64,000 nucleotides of DNA from Xanthoparmelia taractica (GCA_033085395.1 JANQBS010000079.1:102682-166681); one strand, 5' to 3'; positions 13,901 through 26,103 are shown, counted from the first letter of the stretch. A program made the numbers and translations. Notes: a model not told the origin generated them from the letters alone.

Positions 13901-14098
13901 CGATATGGAATCAGACTTCGATTAATTTTTATTTATTATTTGAATCTATTCGCCAGCACTGCGATAGACTCAGCGAAGAAACCCGGTCAGTCGCGTCACA
14001 CCTCGTTTCTACACAAAATAGTATGCGTTTCTTCTAGGCGTTCTGGATTATTTCTATATACGAATACTATTCTTCTACAGCGCTGAGATATCGCTATT
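7945..14098 (+). pseudogene. Degenerate gag-pol of the gypsy element
   Basis: The remnant is read on the plus strand through many stops. The gag zinc knuckle keeps C-x2-C-x4-H-x4-C spacing, but the first and third cysteines have become Tyr (TGY to TAY). The RT shows YRKLNIITKRNQY and FYYVYLNDILIY, the catalytic YxDD having become YLND (GAC to AAC). The integrase HHCC region reads YIRNYYYY where paired cysteines are expected. The chromodomain-like end reads DILNFRRYYGRL, then a TAG where CAG is expected, then YKIK and a TGA where TGG is expected. Every listed lesion is a C-to-T or G-to-A change. Frame is retained across RT (11017 and the YLND codons are in the same phase), so decay was by point mutation, not indels. 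Confidence 0.88.
12241..12405. mobile_element. Nested solo LTR (copia-like) with GTTAT duplication
   Basis: A 155-bp island at 12246-12400 (starts TGTCATGGAATATT, ends TTGTTCCTTGATA) flanked by GTTAT at 12241-12245 and 12401-12405. Its base composition is normal, unlike the RIP-decayed DNA on both sides. The host gypsy frame resumes after it (integrase zinc-binding region). The start and end resemble fungal Ty1/copia LTRs I know in general form. The final TA could be a CA altered by RIP. A solo LTR remains after recombination between the two LTRs of a full insertion. The family assignment is tentative; the insertion itself is well supported by the duplication. Confidence 0.72.
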
Positions 14099-14099
14099 C

Positions 14100-14113
14100 G
14101 AGGGGGGGGGTAA
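14100..14113 (+). other. Polypurine tract
   Basis: A run of G (with one A) directly before TAA and the 3' LTR: the plus-strand priming site expected for reverse transcription of an LTR element. Confidence 0.75.
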
Positions 14114-14321
14114 TGTTACGAGTGTGACGACTACATAGGCCTGCAACACCAAGTCGGCTTACCTTCCCAATTGGGACTACGGCTTTCCTTCCCAATTGGG
14201 ACTAGCCCCTATAGGCCTTGGCGTCCCTTATAGATATTCCTTCCCAGCTAGATAGTTCCTCCTTAGACTTAATTTATTCGTTACACACCGCCATTGACTT
14301 GTTCTGGTTGCAGTCCTAACA
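14114..14321 (+). repeat. 3' LTR of the gypsy element
   Basis: 208 bp, the same ends as the 5' LTR and free of the 13 transitions seen there, so it approximates the ancestral LTR. It contains the same pair of CCCAATTGGG palindromes. It is followed by GCCAT. Confidence 0.95.
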
Positions 14322-14326
14322 GCCAT
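14322..14326. repeat. Target-site duplication GCCAT, right copy
   Basis: Matches 7732-7736. Together the two copies mark the insertion boundaries. Confidence 0.95.
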
Positions 14327-14461
14327 GGTGGTGATGATCCCGAGGATGGCGAATTTGTCACGATATTTCGAGCGGATATACGTTTGGTATTCGAGCTCGG
14401 GTTCCCGGGATGTCAGCTGGAGGCTGTCGTCAAGTCCAATAAGCGTTTCGATGTTGAAGAC
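14322..14461 (-). pseudogene. 5'-ward part of the gene split by the retrotransposon
   Basis: The minus-strand frame from 14461 reads VFNIETLIGLDD, LEYQTYIRSKYRDKF and AILGIITTM, and ends at the insertion site. It is preceded by GCTAG, which can serve as a splice acceptor, so this looks like an internal or last exon with upstream exons not confidently found. A Cys-rich minus-strand frame lies farther upstream (14567-14770, with spaced Cys and His), but I could not join it convincingly. The frame continues in phase into 7736-7524 across the element. The family is not recognised. Confidence 0.55.
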
Positions 14462-16021
14462 CTAGCTTGAATCATACCGAATATCGTCATCGATGATTGC
14501 CTTCCAATCGGTTAAGAGGTTGTGGGTATTTTGATTATGAAGCCTGTCGACGTCGTCTATGATCCCTCATATCTCTCTTGGACATCTGGTATACCACGTA
14601 CTCATCCTCAGTCCCGCAGGGCAACTAAAGCAACGTAGATGCACACAGCAACAATGCAGTGGTGGCCGTGATTCTGGAAGATGGCGTTGAAAGGCCTCGA
14701 GGTTAAAAGACTGGCAGCCATACGTGCAGCAACATGAGCGATTGTAGGCTGTAAGCGCAGCTGAGTGCACTAGTCATCGCAGAGAAGCCTCGTGTCTAGC
14801 AGGTAAGCCACAATGCCGTCGACGGGGCCATTCCAGATAGTAGCGGATCGTCTGGGCCCGACCCGTTCGAACCTGCCCCGTTCCTGGCTCCATAATGGCG
14901 TGCACGAGATGGGCCCGAGACTGCGCCGGAAAGAAGACATGTCGGCGTAGTGTGCAAGTATTGTGAGAACGGAGCCACTAAGCAATTGATCCGCTGCCAC
15001 CGATGTGCTTGCACGGCAGGCGTACTGCGAGCTCGACAAGGCTGGTTTCTTCGTTCATAGTGCCGCATTTCTCCATGCAGGCGATCCTTTTTTGTTCCTC
15101 GTTATCTTTGGGCGCGGTTGTGAACTCGAAAGAGTCCACGAAGGAACGTATTGGCCATGATATACAGGAGGACGGATAGTGGGCGAAGGTTCTGCGTGTA
15201 AATCACGAGTTGATATTAAATTCGAATATACGGGTTGGACTTGCGGGATGAGGAAGATCAAGGTTTAACAGGGATCTCACCTCAAGTTCTGAAGGGTTAA
15301 GACATAGAGCGCGCGTAAAGCGTTCAAATTTTAGTACACACACACCCTTTAGTGTCAGAGCTTGACACAGAAGTCTTCATACACAACTACTGGCGTTGGT
15401 GGATACGACTCTCTACCCTAAGTGTAAAGTAGCCTCCGCTTATGTCTAGTTCTCTTGGTAGCTGCCACAAGTCTTCTTTGCATCTCACGCACATATCTTG
15501 ATTGGCTTTTCTTATCCACGTGGTTCAAACCCCCTCTTCGCGCCCTATAATAACTACTACACTGCTGGCTGACTGCTGAAGGAGCGTCGGCCGGAGCGAC
15601 CAGTGTTGCAGAGTGGGAACTTGCCTTTGGTCTATCACATACTCAGTACCTAAGTGGCGACATGTGCTTGCCTTGTAGAAGCGCCCTGGAGCTTTCGGAG
15701 TATTCTGATCTCCGTAATGGAAAATCTTCTGTTTTCGACATGCAAATTTCCTTACTCTATCATGAGAACGGGGACTGGGCAGCTAGTCCGGCTTCTTCTT
15801 TGTTGGCCACGCTCTCGCGCTGCTAATATGGCTGAGGGTCATCTTTTATAGCTGTTAATCTGATGCATTGTAAATTGCCATCGCCTGCACTTTTCTCAAT
15901 ATCTCGAGCAAGCTTTGGCTTGGAAGAATACTTGGTAGTTTCTTCTCGCTAGGACAACCACTTGCCGTATAGGACTCATGAGCTATCTCGCACCGCAACT
16001 CAAAGTCAATTGGGAGCAATG

Positions 16022-16043
16022 TGTACATTCAATTGAATGTACA
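16022..16043. repeat. 22-bp perfect palindrome
   Basis: Arms TGTACATTCAA and TTGAATGTACA meet without a spacer. It could be a dimeric-protein binding site or the remains of a mobile element end. No function is assigned. Confidence 0.6.
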
Positions 16044-16277
16044 TCTGCTCTGGGATCATGTCCATCATGTCAGTGACATTCCCGGTCACAGGCTTTTTGC
16101 CAACGTTTGCTGACACCTATGTTCGAGTGACATTAGACCTCGGTATGTTGTGTGCTTGTTGTGTGCTCACATCGACACACTTACACGCGACGTCAAGCGC
16201 TTGTGTAATGGCAATGTTGTAACTGACGTACGATTGGATGTCCTTAGCACCACGTTGGACGACCCGATAGAGAGTAC

Positions 16278-16343
16278 GTTGGCTTTAATAGTCTCTTAGG
16301 ACTCGCTGAGGAGTCCGAACAAAGTTCTCATGCAAAAGCCAAC
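16278..16343. other. Nested inverted repeats, RNA-like hairpin
   Basis: Outer arms GTTGGCTTT (16278-16286) and AAAGCCAAC (16335-16343) pair perfectly. Inside, GGACTC (16299-16304) pairs with GAGTCC (16311-16316) around the loop GCTGAG. A further GAAC-AAA-GTTC hairpin is possible at 16317-16327. No known ribozyme or riboswitch core fits. Confidence 0.4.
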
Positions 16344-17011
16344 AGTAGAGAGGTCATGTAGGTGATTTCATAAAATAATGATTCTAAGATCAAATATCTA
16401 AGAGTTATAATATCTATTGATTACTATTTACGTATAATATTGCATTGAGTAATTCTTCTTTTATATCAGGTGCTGGTAAAACTCTCTTCTACGCAGCGTA
16501 TCTTCGAACTTCACCTGCGTTATCGGTTTGGTCAGATTGCTCAGCCTTATTGATTATTAATCGTGATGAAAGGGCCGGGATTATATGTCAGTACAGATTA
16601 CCGCCGCCGAGCTTTCAGCCAAGGCAACTCAGACCCTTTTGACTGCTCCTCATTATTCACGTTTCCATCCTGCGCGCTCTCTCCGATGCAGGCGCGTTCG
16701 CAGGCGGGCTGCTATCGAGTGGGATCATCGTGATATCCCTGGTGTAACGATCCTTCATGTTGTAATCCTGCGCGGCCGTTTGCACGCATTGTTAGCGGCT
16801 GTTGACCGCGAAGTCATCCCAAACACCAGCAGAAAGCCAAATACCTCGTACCGTGGAGCACTAAGTCACGTCGGCAACCTACCTTTATCTATTACCTCCA
16901 AGGCTGGAAAGGCGAAGAGATCAGCGATTAGCCCAGACTGCCCCTACCCCACTCTATCCTCTTAGTCAATCTATTGTGGAGCTGTGTTTCAGTTTTTAGA
17001 GTTTTGATAGT

Positions 17012-20000
17012 ATGATGGTGAGTACCTATCCCGTCAGATGGGTCTATTTTACTGACACCTCATAGGATACTTCTAGCATCTCACAAAGAATCATCAATCG
17101 ATTCGGGCTCTCCCAAGTCCACACACCTGCTGGCGAGGCACTTGTCGATGTTGTCTTCGTCCACGGCCTACACGGACATCCTTATTATACCTGGGCTAGT
17201 GAGAAGAGTAAAATTTTCTGGCCGGGTCAGCTACTGCCGCTCGCTGTAGAAGAAGAGAAAGCACGGATACTGGTCTACGGATACGATGCAGATGTCACGT
17301 CCTTTACGGATGGAGTATCGAGGGATAAAATACACAATCATGCGGAGCATCTCGTCGCCGAGTTAGCTGCAAATCGACGGGGACAGAAAGCAACCGAGCG
17401 ACCTCTTGTCTTTGTCGCCCATTCATTGGGAGGTCTTGTCGTCAAACGCGCTCTGATCTATTCATCGGAGATACTTGGCAACAAGACTGAACATTTGCGA
17501 TCCATCTTTATCTCTACGTACGGCATACTTTTCTTCGGAACTCCACATAGAGGTTCCGATATCGCAGAATGGGGTTCTCGGTTGGAATGGATCTGCGGTG
17601 CCGTAATACCGACTAGCGTGATTGATACCCAACCTCAACTTATCAATGCCTTAAAGGCCAACAGTGAGACGCTTCAAAATATCGATCGCCAATTTATACA
17701 ACTAGCCAGTCGATTCCATATCTACTTCTTTCACGAGGGGAAGCCTACAGATTTGAAGGGAACCTTACGGTACATTGTGAATGAGGAATCCGCGGCTCCC
17801 GACATCCAGGATGTAGAGCGTGCTTGCATCCAGCAAGATCACTCTCACATGTGCAAGTTCGAAAGTGACAGCGCTGCCGGTTTTCATATAGTCAAGGATG
17901 CCATACAACGCTATGCCAGTCAAGCATTGGCAACCGTTGTTTCACGCTGGAGCACAGAGAAAGCCGAACAACAGAGGAAGAAGCAAGCGCAGGCAGACGA
18001 GCTCCTGCGCGTTCCACTACTACATGTTGAGGATACTACCTCATCAAGATCTACATCACCAGGTATGTAGTATTCTTAGTATTGGACAGCTTACTCAGCA
18101 TACTACCATCGGGCGAAACCTACCCATGATACTTCTGTATTGATAAAGAGTGCTAATATAATGGCGACAGGTTCATCAAAGGCATCGAAACCACTTTTCC
18201 TTGTTCCATTTGGCCGCGATGAATTATTTATCAACCGCGTTGATATTTTCACGAAGATCAATAAATATATAGATCAGTACCGTCGCGTTGCTCTATCAGG
18301 AATCGGCGGGATTGGGTTGGTAATCCTTGCTAGGTACTATGAAAAATTGTAGTCAGTGACTAAAACAATTTTAGAAAGTCACAGATTGCAATCGAATACT
18401 GCTACAGGTTCCAAGACGACTATCCTCATGCGCAGGTTTTCTGGGTCCACGCCAGTACAAAGCAACGGTTTGAACAAGCATACAGAGACATAGCAAGAAG
18501 ACTTCAGCTCCCTGGCTGGAATGACCCCAACATTGACACACTTCGTCTGGTCTCTGATTGGTTTGATGAAGCTGAAAATGAAAGCTGGCTAATGGTGTTG
18601 GACAACGCTGATGACCTGGATACGTTCTTTGCAAGACCGATCTCCACTGCTCATGACAACCAGACCACGCCTCTAAATAGTTATCTACCACAGAGCTCGA
18701 GAGGGTCAATGCTGATCACGACAAGAGATGAACGCCTAGCGAAAAGGCTTGCAGGAATGCATGCATCAATTGCAGTGAACCCTATGTCTCCTCAAGAGGC
18801 ACAAAAGTTACTTGAAAATTGGCAGACAAATGGTCCTGACAGCTTGAACAAAGATCCTTCAAGACACCTACTTGAGGCTTTAGGATACATTCCTCTCGCG
18901 ATTACACAAGCAGCAGCGTTCATCAACGAGAACCCCATCACTCTCTCAGAATACTTAGAGACATTCCTTACAAGTGACTCTGACGTACAAGATCTGTTAA
19001 TTGAAAATATTCAAGACCCCAGAAGGGATCCGCAGAGCGATAGTTCTATCATCAAAACTTGGAAGATATCCTTTGATATGATAAGCAAGCAGAAGCCACG
19101 TGCCGCTGAGATGCTATCACTTATGGCGGTTCTAGATCGACAGGGCATCCCGGAGAGCCTTCTAAGACATAAAGCGGATCGGAAAGTTGAGACCATGACC
19201 GCATTGGGTACTTTAAAAGCCTTTTCGCTGGTCAGCGCCGGGGTTGACGGTACAACGTACGAGATACATCGGCTGGTGCAGCTAGCCACCCAGAAATGGT
19301 TAGAGATGCAAGGCGAGATCCAAGTATGGCAAGAAAAAGCTCTGTTGGTGGTTGCAGATATGTTCCCATCAGGCGAATTTGAAAACTGGACGACATGTGA
19401 ATCTCTGCTGCCTCACACACAGAAAGTTATTCAGTACAGAAATGTACACGAGAAATACCCACTTGAGTTTTCGCTTTTGTTATCGAACATGGCTTGCTTT
19501 GATCTCGAACAAGGACGGTATGAGATGGCCTGCTCCGGGTCTTTAGCTGCTTTTGACATGCAAAGAAAAGTTCTTGGAATGGAACATGACTGGACGCTGG
19601 CTTCTATGCACAACCTAGCAATCACATACTCGAGCCAAGGACGACGGGAAGAGGCAGAGAAGCTAAATATACAAGTGTTAGAATTACGGAAAGGAATGCT
19701 AGGCGCAGAGCATCCAGAAACGTTAAATAGCATCAACAATCTGGCAAATACGTATCGAGAACAAGGTCGGTTGGAAGAGGCAGAGAAGCTACAGATGCAA
19801 CATTTGGAAGTATCACAACGCGTATTGAGAGCAGAGCATCCAGAAACGTTAACTAGCATCAACAGTTTAGCAGTCATATATCAAGAACAAGGGCGGTTAA
19901 AAGAGGCAGAGAAGCTACAGATGCAACATTTGGAAGTATCGAGACGAGTGCTGGGAGCAGAGCATCCAGATACATTACGCAGCATACAAAATCTGGCACT

Positions 20001-21024
20001 TACGTATCAAGAACAAGGTCGGTTGGAAGAGGCAGAGAAGCTACAGACTCAAGTAATAGAGATAAGAAAGCGAGTGCTGGGAGCAGAGCATCCACGAAGA
20101 CTGACAAGCATGAATAACTTGGCAACTATATATCAACACCAAAGGCGATGGGAAGAGGCAGAGAAGCTACAGACGCAAGTAATAGAGATAAGAAAGCGAG
20201 TGCTGGGAGCAGAGCATCCAGATACGTTACAGAGCGCACACAATCTGGCATATACGTATCAAGAACAACGGCGGTGGGAAGAGGCAGAGGAGCTACAGGT
20301 GCAACTTTCAGAGGTATCGGAGCGAGTGCTGGGAGCAGAGCATCCAGATACGTTACTTAGCGCACACAGTCTTGCCATTACGTATCAAGAACAAGGGCTG
20401 GGGGAAGAGGCAGAGGAGCTACAGGTGCAATTTTTAGAGGTATCGAAGCGAGTGCTGGGAGCAGAGCATCCACGAAGACTGATAAGCATGAATAACTTGG
20501 CAACTATGTATCAAGAACAAGGTCGGTTGGAAGAGGCAGAGAAGCTACAGACGCAAGTAATAGAGATAGGAAAGCGAGTGTTGGGAGCAGAGCATCCAGA
20601 TACGTTACATAGCGCACACAATCTTGCTATTACGTATGGAGAACAAGGTCGGTTGGAAGAGACAGAGAAGCTACAGATGCAAGTATTAGAGATAAGAAGA
20701 CGAGTGCTGGGAGCAGAGCATCCAGATACATTACGCAGCATCAACAATCTGGCATATACGTATCAAGAACAAGGGCGGTGGGAAGAGGCAGAGAAGCTAC
20801 AGATGCAACATTTGGAAGTATCGAGACGAGTGCTGGGAGCAGAGCATCCAGATACATTACACAGCATACAAAATCTGGCGCATTGCTGGAACAGACAGGA
20901 TCGTCACAGCGAAGCCATCGCATTGATGGAAAGTGCTGTTGAGCTACGAACGAAGGTTCTCGGCGCAAATCATCCAGACACAAAAAATTCCGCCAGCTGG
21001 TTGAAAGTGTGGTTAGATGCTTGA
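17012..21024 (+). CDS. NLR-like protein: alpha/beta-hydrolase, NB-ARC, TPR array
   Basis: Fungal NOD-like receptors sense non-self or stress and can trigger regulated cell death. Exons: 17012-17017, 17066-18062, 18171-18315, 18375-21024, giving 1265 aa. Residues about 30-260 are a SesB-like alpha/beta-hydrolase, with VHGLHGH near residue 34, nucleophile elbow AHSLGG (Ser about 122) and FFGTPHRG. The NB-ARC starts near 340: Walker A GIGGIGKSQIA (split by intron 3), Walker B LMVLDNADD, the sensor-like SMLITTRDERLA, IPLAI and an MHD-equivalent IHRLVQL. From about residue 782, eleven 42-residue kinesin-light-chain-type TPRs follow, then a partial one. The tiny first exon is inferred: the frame has no ATG between the acceptor TAG at 17063-17065 and the hydrolase motifs, and ATGATG|GTGAGT lies just upstream. 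All signature residues are intact. The gene sits about 2.7 kb from a RIP-decayed retrotransposon. Confidence 0.92.
19570..20955 (+). repeat. Eleven tandem 126-bp coding repeats (TPR array)
   Basis: The VLG codons that open each unit lie at 19570 and 20956, exactly 11 x 126 bp apart. Units share a near-constant core (VLGAEHP, NLA-TY-EQGR-EEAEKLQ). They vary at a few fixed places: HPDT, HPET or HPRR; SIQN, SAHN or SMNN; MQHLEVSRR or TQVIEIRKR; GRLEEA or RRWEEA. Similarity is also high at the nucleotide level, including synonymous sites. Confidence 0.95.
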
Positions 21025-22714
<1,690 letters not shown>

Positions 22715-25700
22715 ATGGGGACTTCTCCAAAGAAGCCAGCCGGGCAGCTTTACCCGCGACATCCATTCCTTCTTCCCCTTGACGAAATACTCCAGCAGCT
22801 GGGCACCGACACAGACACTGGCTTGAGCAAGTCAGAAGCACAGCAGTCTCAGCGCGACTATGGCCCAAACAAACTCAAAGGCGAAGGTGCCATATCGTGG
22901 TATTCCATCCTTGCCAAGCAAGTCAGCAATGCTATGATCCTTGTACGTTTCCACACCTCCCACTGAGCATCCCCCCGCCCCGGGTCTCATCACGGGTCAT
23001 GCTCCTATAGCAGCACGAGCTGACCAACATTCTAGGTATTAGTGCTTGCAATGGCTCTGTCGTACGGTGTGACTGATTACATCGAGGGCGGCGTCATTAC
23101 CGCAGTCATCGTCCTCAACGTCGTCATTGGCTTTTATCAAGAATTTCAGGCAGAGAAGAAAATGGACTCTCTCCGCTCCCTCTCCTCCCCTTCCGCCACA
23201 GTACTTCGCGACGGCCATCGAGAGACTATACCAACCGCGGAGGTCGTGCCTGGTGATGTGGTGCAGATCAGGACCGGCGACACTGTTCCAGCAGATCTCC
23301 GCCTCTTTGATGCAATGAATCTTGAATGTGACGAGAAGATTTTGACTGGAGAAGCGGTGCCTGTGGCGAAAGATGTCAACAAGGATCTTGCCGATGGTGA
23401 TGAGCTTTCCGTTGGCGTTGGCGATCGTCTCAATATGGCTTATTCGTCCTCGACGGTCACCAAAGGCCGAGGATCGGGCATCGTGGTCTTCACAGGCATG
23501 TCTACTGAAATTGGCAAAATTGCCGAGTCCATGCAAGGCAAGACTCGTAAGGCCAACAGATCCCTGTCTCGGGAGCAAGGAAGTCTTCAACCTGTCAAAG
23601 GTGCCATGCTTCGTGTGTGGGACGGCATTGGAGCTTTCCTTGGACTCACTGTCGGAACACCGCTGCAGAGAAAGTTGAGTAAGCTTGCTTACGTACTTTT
23701 TGGGTGCGCTTTGCTTTTGGCTATTATTGTCTTTGGAGTAAATAAATTCAATGTCACGAACGAAGTCGCCATCTATGCCATTTCAACAGGTGCGTGCTCA
23801 ACGCTTCTGACCCTACTGTATAGTGAGAAGTGGCTGAATGTCTCTCAGGGATCGCTATCATTCCTGAGTCTCTCATTGCGGTTTTGACTATCACAATGGT
23901 CGTAGGGATGACCCAGATGCGTAAGAGGAAGGTCGTCATTCGCCAATTGAGTGCCTTGGAAGCTCTCGGGGGCGTCACAAACATTTGCTCCGATAAGACT
24001 GGCACTCTGACCCAGGGCCAGATGATCACCCGCAAAGTATGGCTGCCTGATGCTGGTGTGTACACTGTCGAAGGTGCAGAAGATGCTTCAGACCCAACGA
24101 AAGGTACCGTAGCATTTGCTCCTTGGAGCAAGGAATTATCCTCGACGAGCACCGAAGACGCAAAAGCAGAATGCGAGAAGATTGCTGTGGATAGTGACAC
24201 GGATGTTACGCAAGATTCACAGCTTCCATTAGAGCTTCAGGGTTTCCTCCAGTCAACTGCTCTCTGCAACCTTGCCGCAGTCCGTTATAACGATCAAGAA
24301 CGGAAGTGGCAATCTATCGGAGACCCAACTGAAATCGCACTCCAGGTATTCGCGCATCGCTTTGGTCAGGGCAAGAAGACACTGAAGGAGAAGCACGGGT
24401 GGAACGAGCTCGCGGAGTACCCATTTGATAGCTCTATCAAGAGGATGTCTGTCATCTACAAGACAGCCGATAGTGACACTGCCTATGTCTTCACGAAAGG
24501 TGCTGTCGAGCGGATCCTCGAACTCTGCGCCACTGTAGGCATCGGGCCAAACCAGCAGAGCATGTCGGAAGGTCGTATGACAAAGGTGCTAGAACAGATG
24601 ACTGCGCTTGCAGATCAAGGTCTCCGTGTTCTAGCTGTTGCTCGGCGGGTCCTTGACAACTACACTCCAGGCTCAGAAATCCCTCGAGAAGAGGCCGAGA
24701 GTGGGCTGACGCTGCTGGGTCTAGCAGGTTTGTATGACCCACCTCGACTGGAGACCAAGGACGCTGTCAAAGAATGCACTACAGCTGGCATCAAAGTCCA
24801 CATGCTCACAGGTGATCACCCGTCCACCGCCAGCGCTATCGCGAAAGAAGTCGGGATCCTTCCTCGAGACACGGGCCCCATATCTGCTGAAGTTGCTTCT
24901 TCTTTGGTAAAGACAGCGGCAGAGTTTGACGGCATGGCAGATGCCCAAATCGACGCTTTGCCTGTGCTGCCACTTGTCATCGCGCGTTGCGCTCCTAGCA
25001 CCAAAACCCGCATGATCGCCGCTCTCCACCGACGCAGGGCCTTCGCAGCCATGACAGGTGATGGTGTTAATGACGCTCCCTCGCTAAAAGCCGCAGATGT
25101 GGGCATAGCAATGGGTCTTGCAGGTTCCGACGTAGCAAAGGGCGCTGCGGATATAGTACTTACAGATGACAACTTCGCTAGCATAGTGAATGCTATTGAG
25201 GAAGGGCGCAGAATGTTCGACAATATCCAAAAATTTATCCTGCACTTACTCAGCTCCAATGTTGGCGAAGTGATCCTCCTGATTATCGGACTCGCTTTTC
25301 AAGATAATGAGGGCTTTTCCGTCTTCCCGTTAAGCCCGCTTCAGATCCTCTGGATAAACATGCTGACGTCCTCTTTTCCAGCCTTCGGCCTTGGGCGTGA
25401 GAAAGCCAGTTCCGACATAATGCGCCGTCCTCCGCATGACAACAAACGTGGTGTTTTCACTCCACAGATTGTTGTTGATATGCTTGTATACGGTACCATC
25501 ATGGGCGCCTGCACACTACTGACCTTTGTCATCGTCGTCTATGGAGCCGGGGGTGGCAATTTAGGCTACGATTGCAACCGCGACTACCGCGACAGCTGCG
25601 ACGTCGTCTTCCGCGCTCGAGCGGCCGTCTTTGCGGAGTTGACCTGGCTGATATTGATTTCTGCGTGGGAGTTTAAAAGTCTAAGGAGGTCCATGTTCAG

Positions 25701-26103
25701 TCTCGATCCCCTCAGTGCTCGGGAATCCAAATTCCCCTTCTTCAAAGACGTCTACAGCAACAGGTTCCTCTTCTGGTCCGTCGTGATTGGCGCATTGTCC
25801 GTCTTTCCGGCGGTGTATATACCTGGCCTCGACACCAAAGTATTCAAGCACAAAGGCATCACCTGGGAGTGGGCGCTTTCATTTGGCGCAGTGGTAATTT
25901 TTGTATTGGGCACGGAGACGTGGAAAGCGATCAAGAGACGGTTTGGCTTGTTCGCGCGGGACGGGGAGATGAAGTCTGATTCGCCTGGTGCTGAGAAGGG
26001 GCTTGTAAGCCTGTCAACGAGCTCATCCAAATTAAAAACGGAGAGCGATCCAGGAGAGAAAGGTGGCCAAGTCATCGGCGATGAGAAAGGCCTCAATAGC
26101 TAG
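22715..26103 (+). CDS. ena: ENA-type Na+/K+ (alkali cation) P-type ATPase
   Basis: Plasma- or endomembrane pump that exports Na+/K+ at the cost of ATP, important for salt and high-pH tolerance (P2D class). Exons 22715-22942, 23036-23789, 23849-26103 give 1078 aa, normal for the family. Motifs in order: a cation-ATPase N-domain (PLDEILQQLGTD), paired TM helices, the actuator loop with LTGEAVPV, TM helix 4 IAIIPESLIAVLTITM, phosphorylation motif CSDKTGTLTQG (Asp about 376), nucleotide-binding KGAVERILE, MTGDGVNDAPSLKAADVG, then six C-terminal TM helices with NMLTSSFPAFGLG. The actuator motif reads TGEA where many P-type pumps have TGES; the essential Glu is kept. The PESL-type TM4, without a SERCA-like PEGL, and overall similarity favour ENA over Ca2+ pumps. 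Start chosen at MGTSPKKPAGQL, the first ATG in frame. Confidence 0.93.

Larger units (their letters stand above)
7737..14321 (+). mobile_element. Full-length Ty3/gypsy LTR retrotransposon, RIP-inactivated
   Basis: A 6,585-bp element bounded by 208-bp direct LTRs (TG..CA ends) and a 5-bp duplication GCCAT. The plus-strand interior is extremely AT-rich and full of stops, but decayed polyprotein domains remain legible in the gypsy order: a gag zinc knuckle (about 9848-9907), reverse transcriptase (about 11017-11390), RNase H (about 11740-12150), the integrase zinc-binding region (about 12600-12760), the integrase core, and a chromodomain-like C-terminus (about 13700-13850). RT before integrase marks Ty3/gypsy rather than copia. 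It carries a nested solo LTR at 12246-12400. Coding capacity is destroyed, so it cannot be autonomous. Confidence 0.93.
14462..17011. other. Intergenic between split gene and NLR-like gene
   Basis: About 2.5 kb of normal composition with no supported intact gene. Open frames here are short and lack motifs. It contains a 22-bp perfect palindrome (16022-16043), a nested hairpin (16278-16343) and an AT-rich patch (about 16365-16445). Upstream exons of the disrupted minus-strand gene may lie at its left end. Confidence 0.45.

Noticed and set aside
15522..15531. tRNA B-box-like GGTTCAAACC
   Set aside because: No A box at the right distance and no cloverleaf arms nearby.
16278..16343. Hammerhead ribozyme (GTC and CTGAGGA fit parts of the core)
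   Set aside because: No proper stem II followed by GAAA, and no stem I between the putative cleavage site and CTGANGA.
16585..16965. 126-codon plus-strand frame upstream of the NLR-like gene
   Set aside because: No recognisable domain, and no splice route into the NLR frame.
19570..20955. Regular 126-bp repeats that could suggest a CRISPR-like or satellite array
   Set aside because: They are in-frame codons for 42-residue TPR units of a long protein, without spacers.
22715..26103. SERCA- or PMCA-type Ca2+ ATPase
   Set aside because: TM4 and the C-terminal TM pattern fit the ENA alkali-cation subgroup better; there is no calmodulin-type tail.
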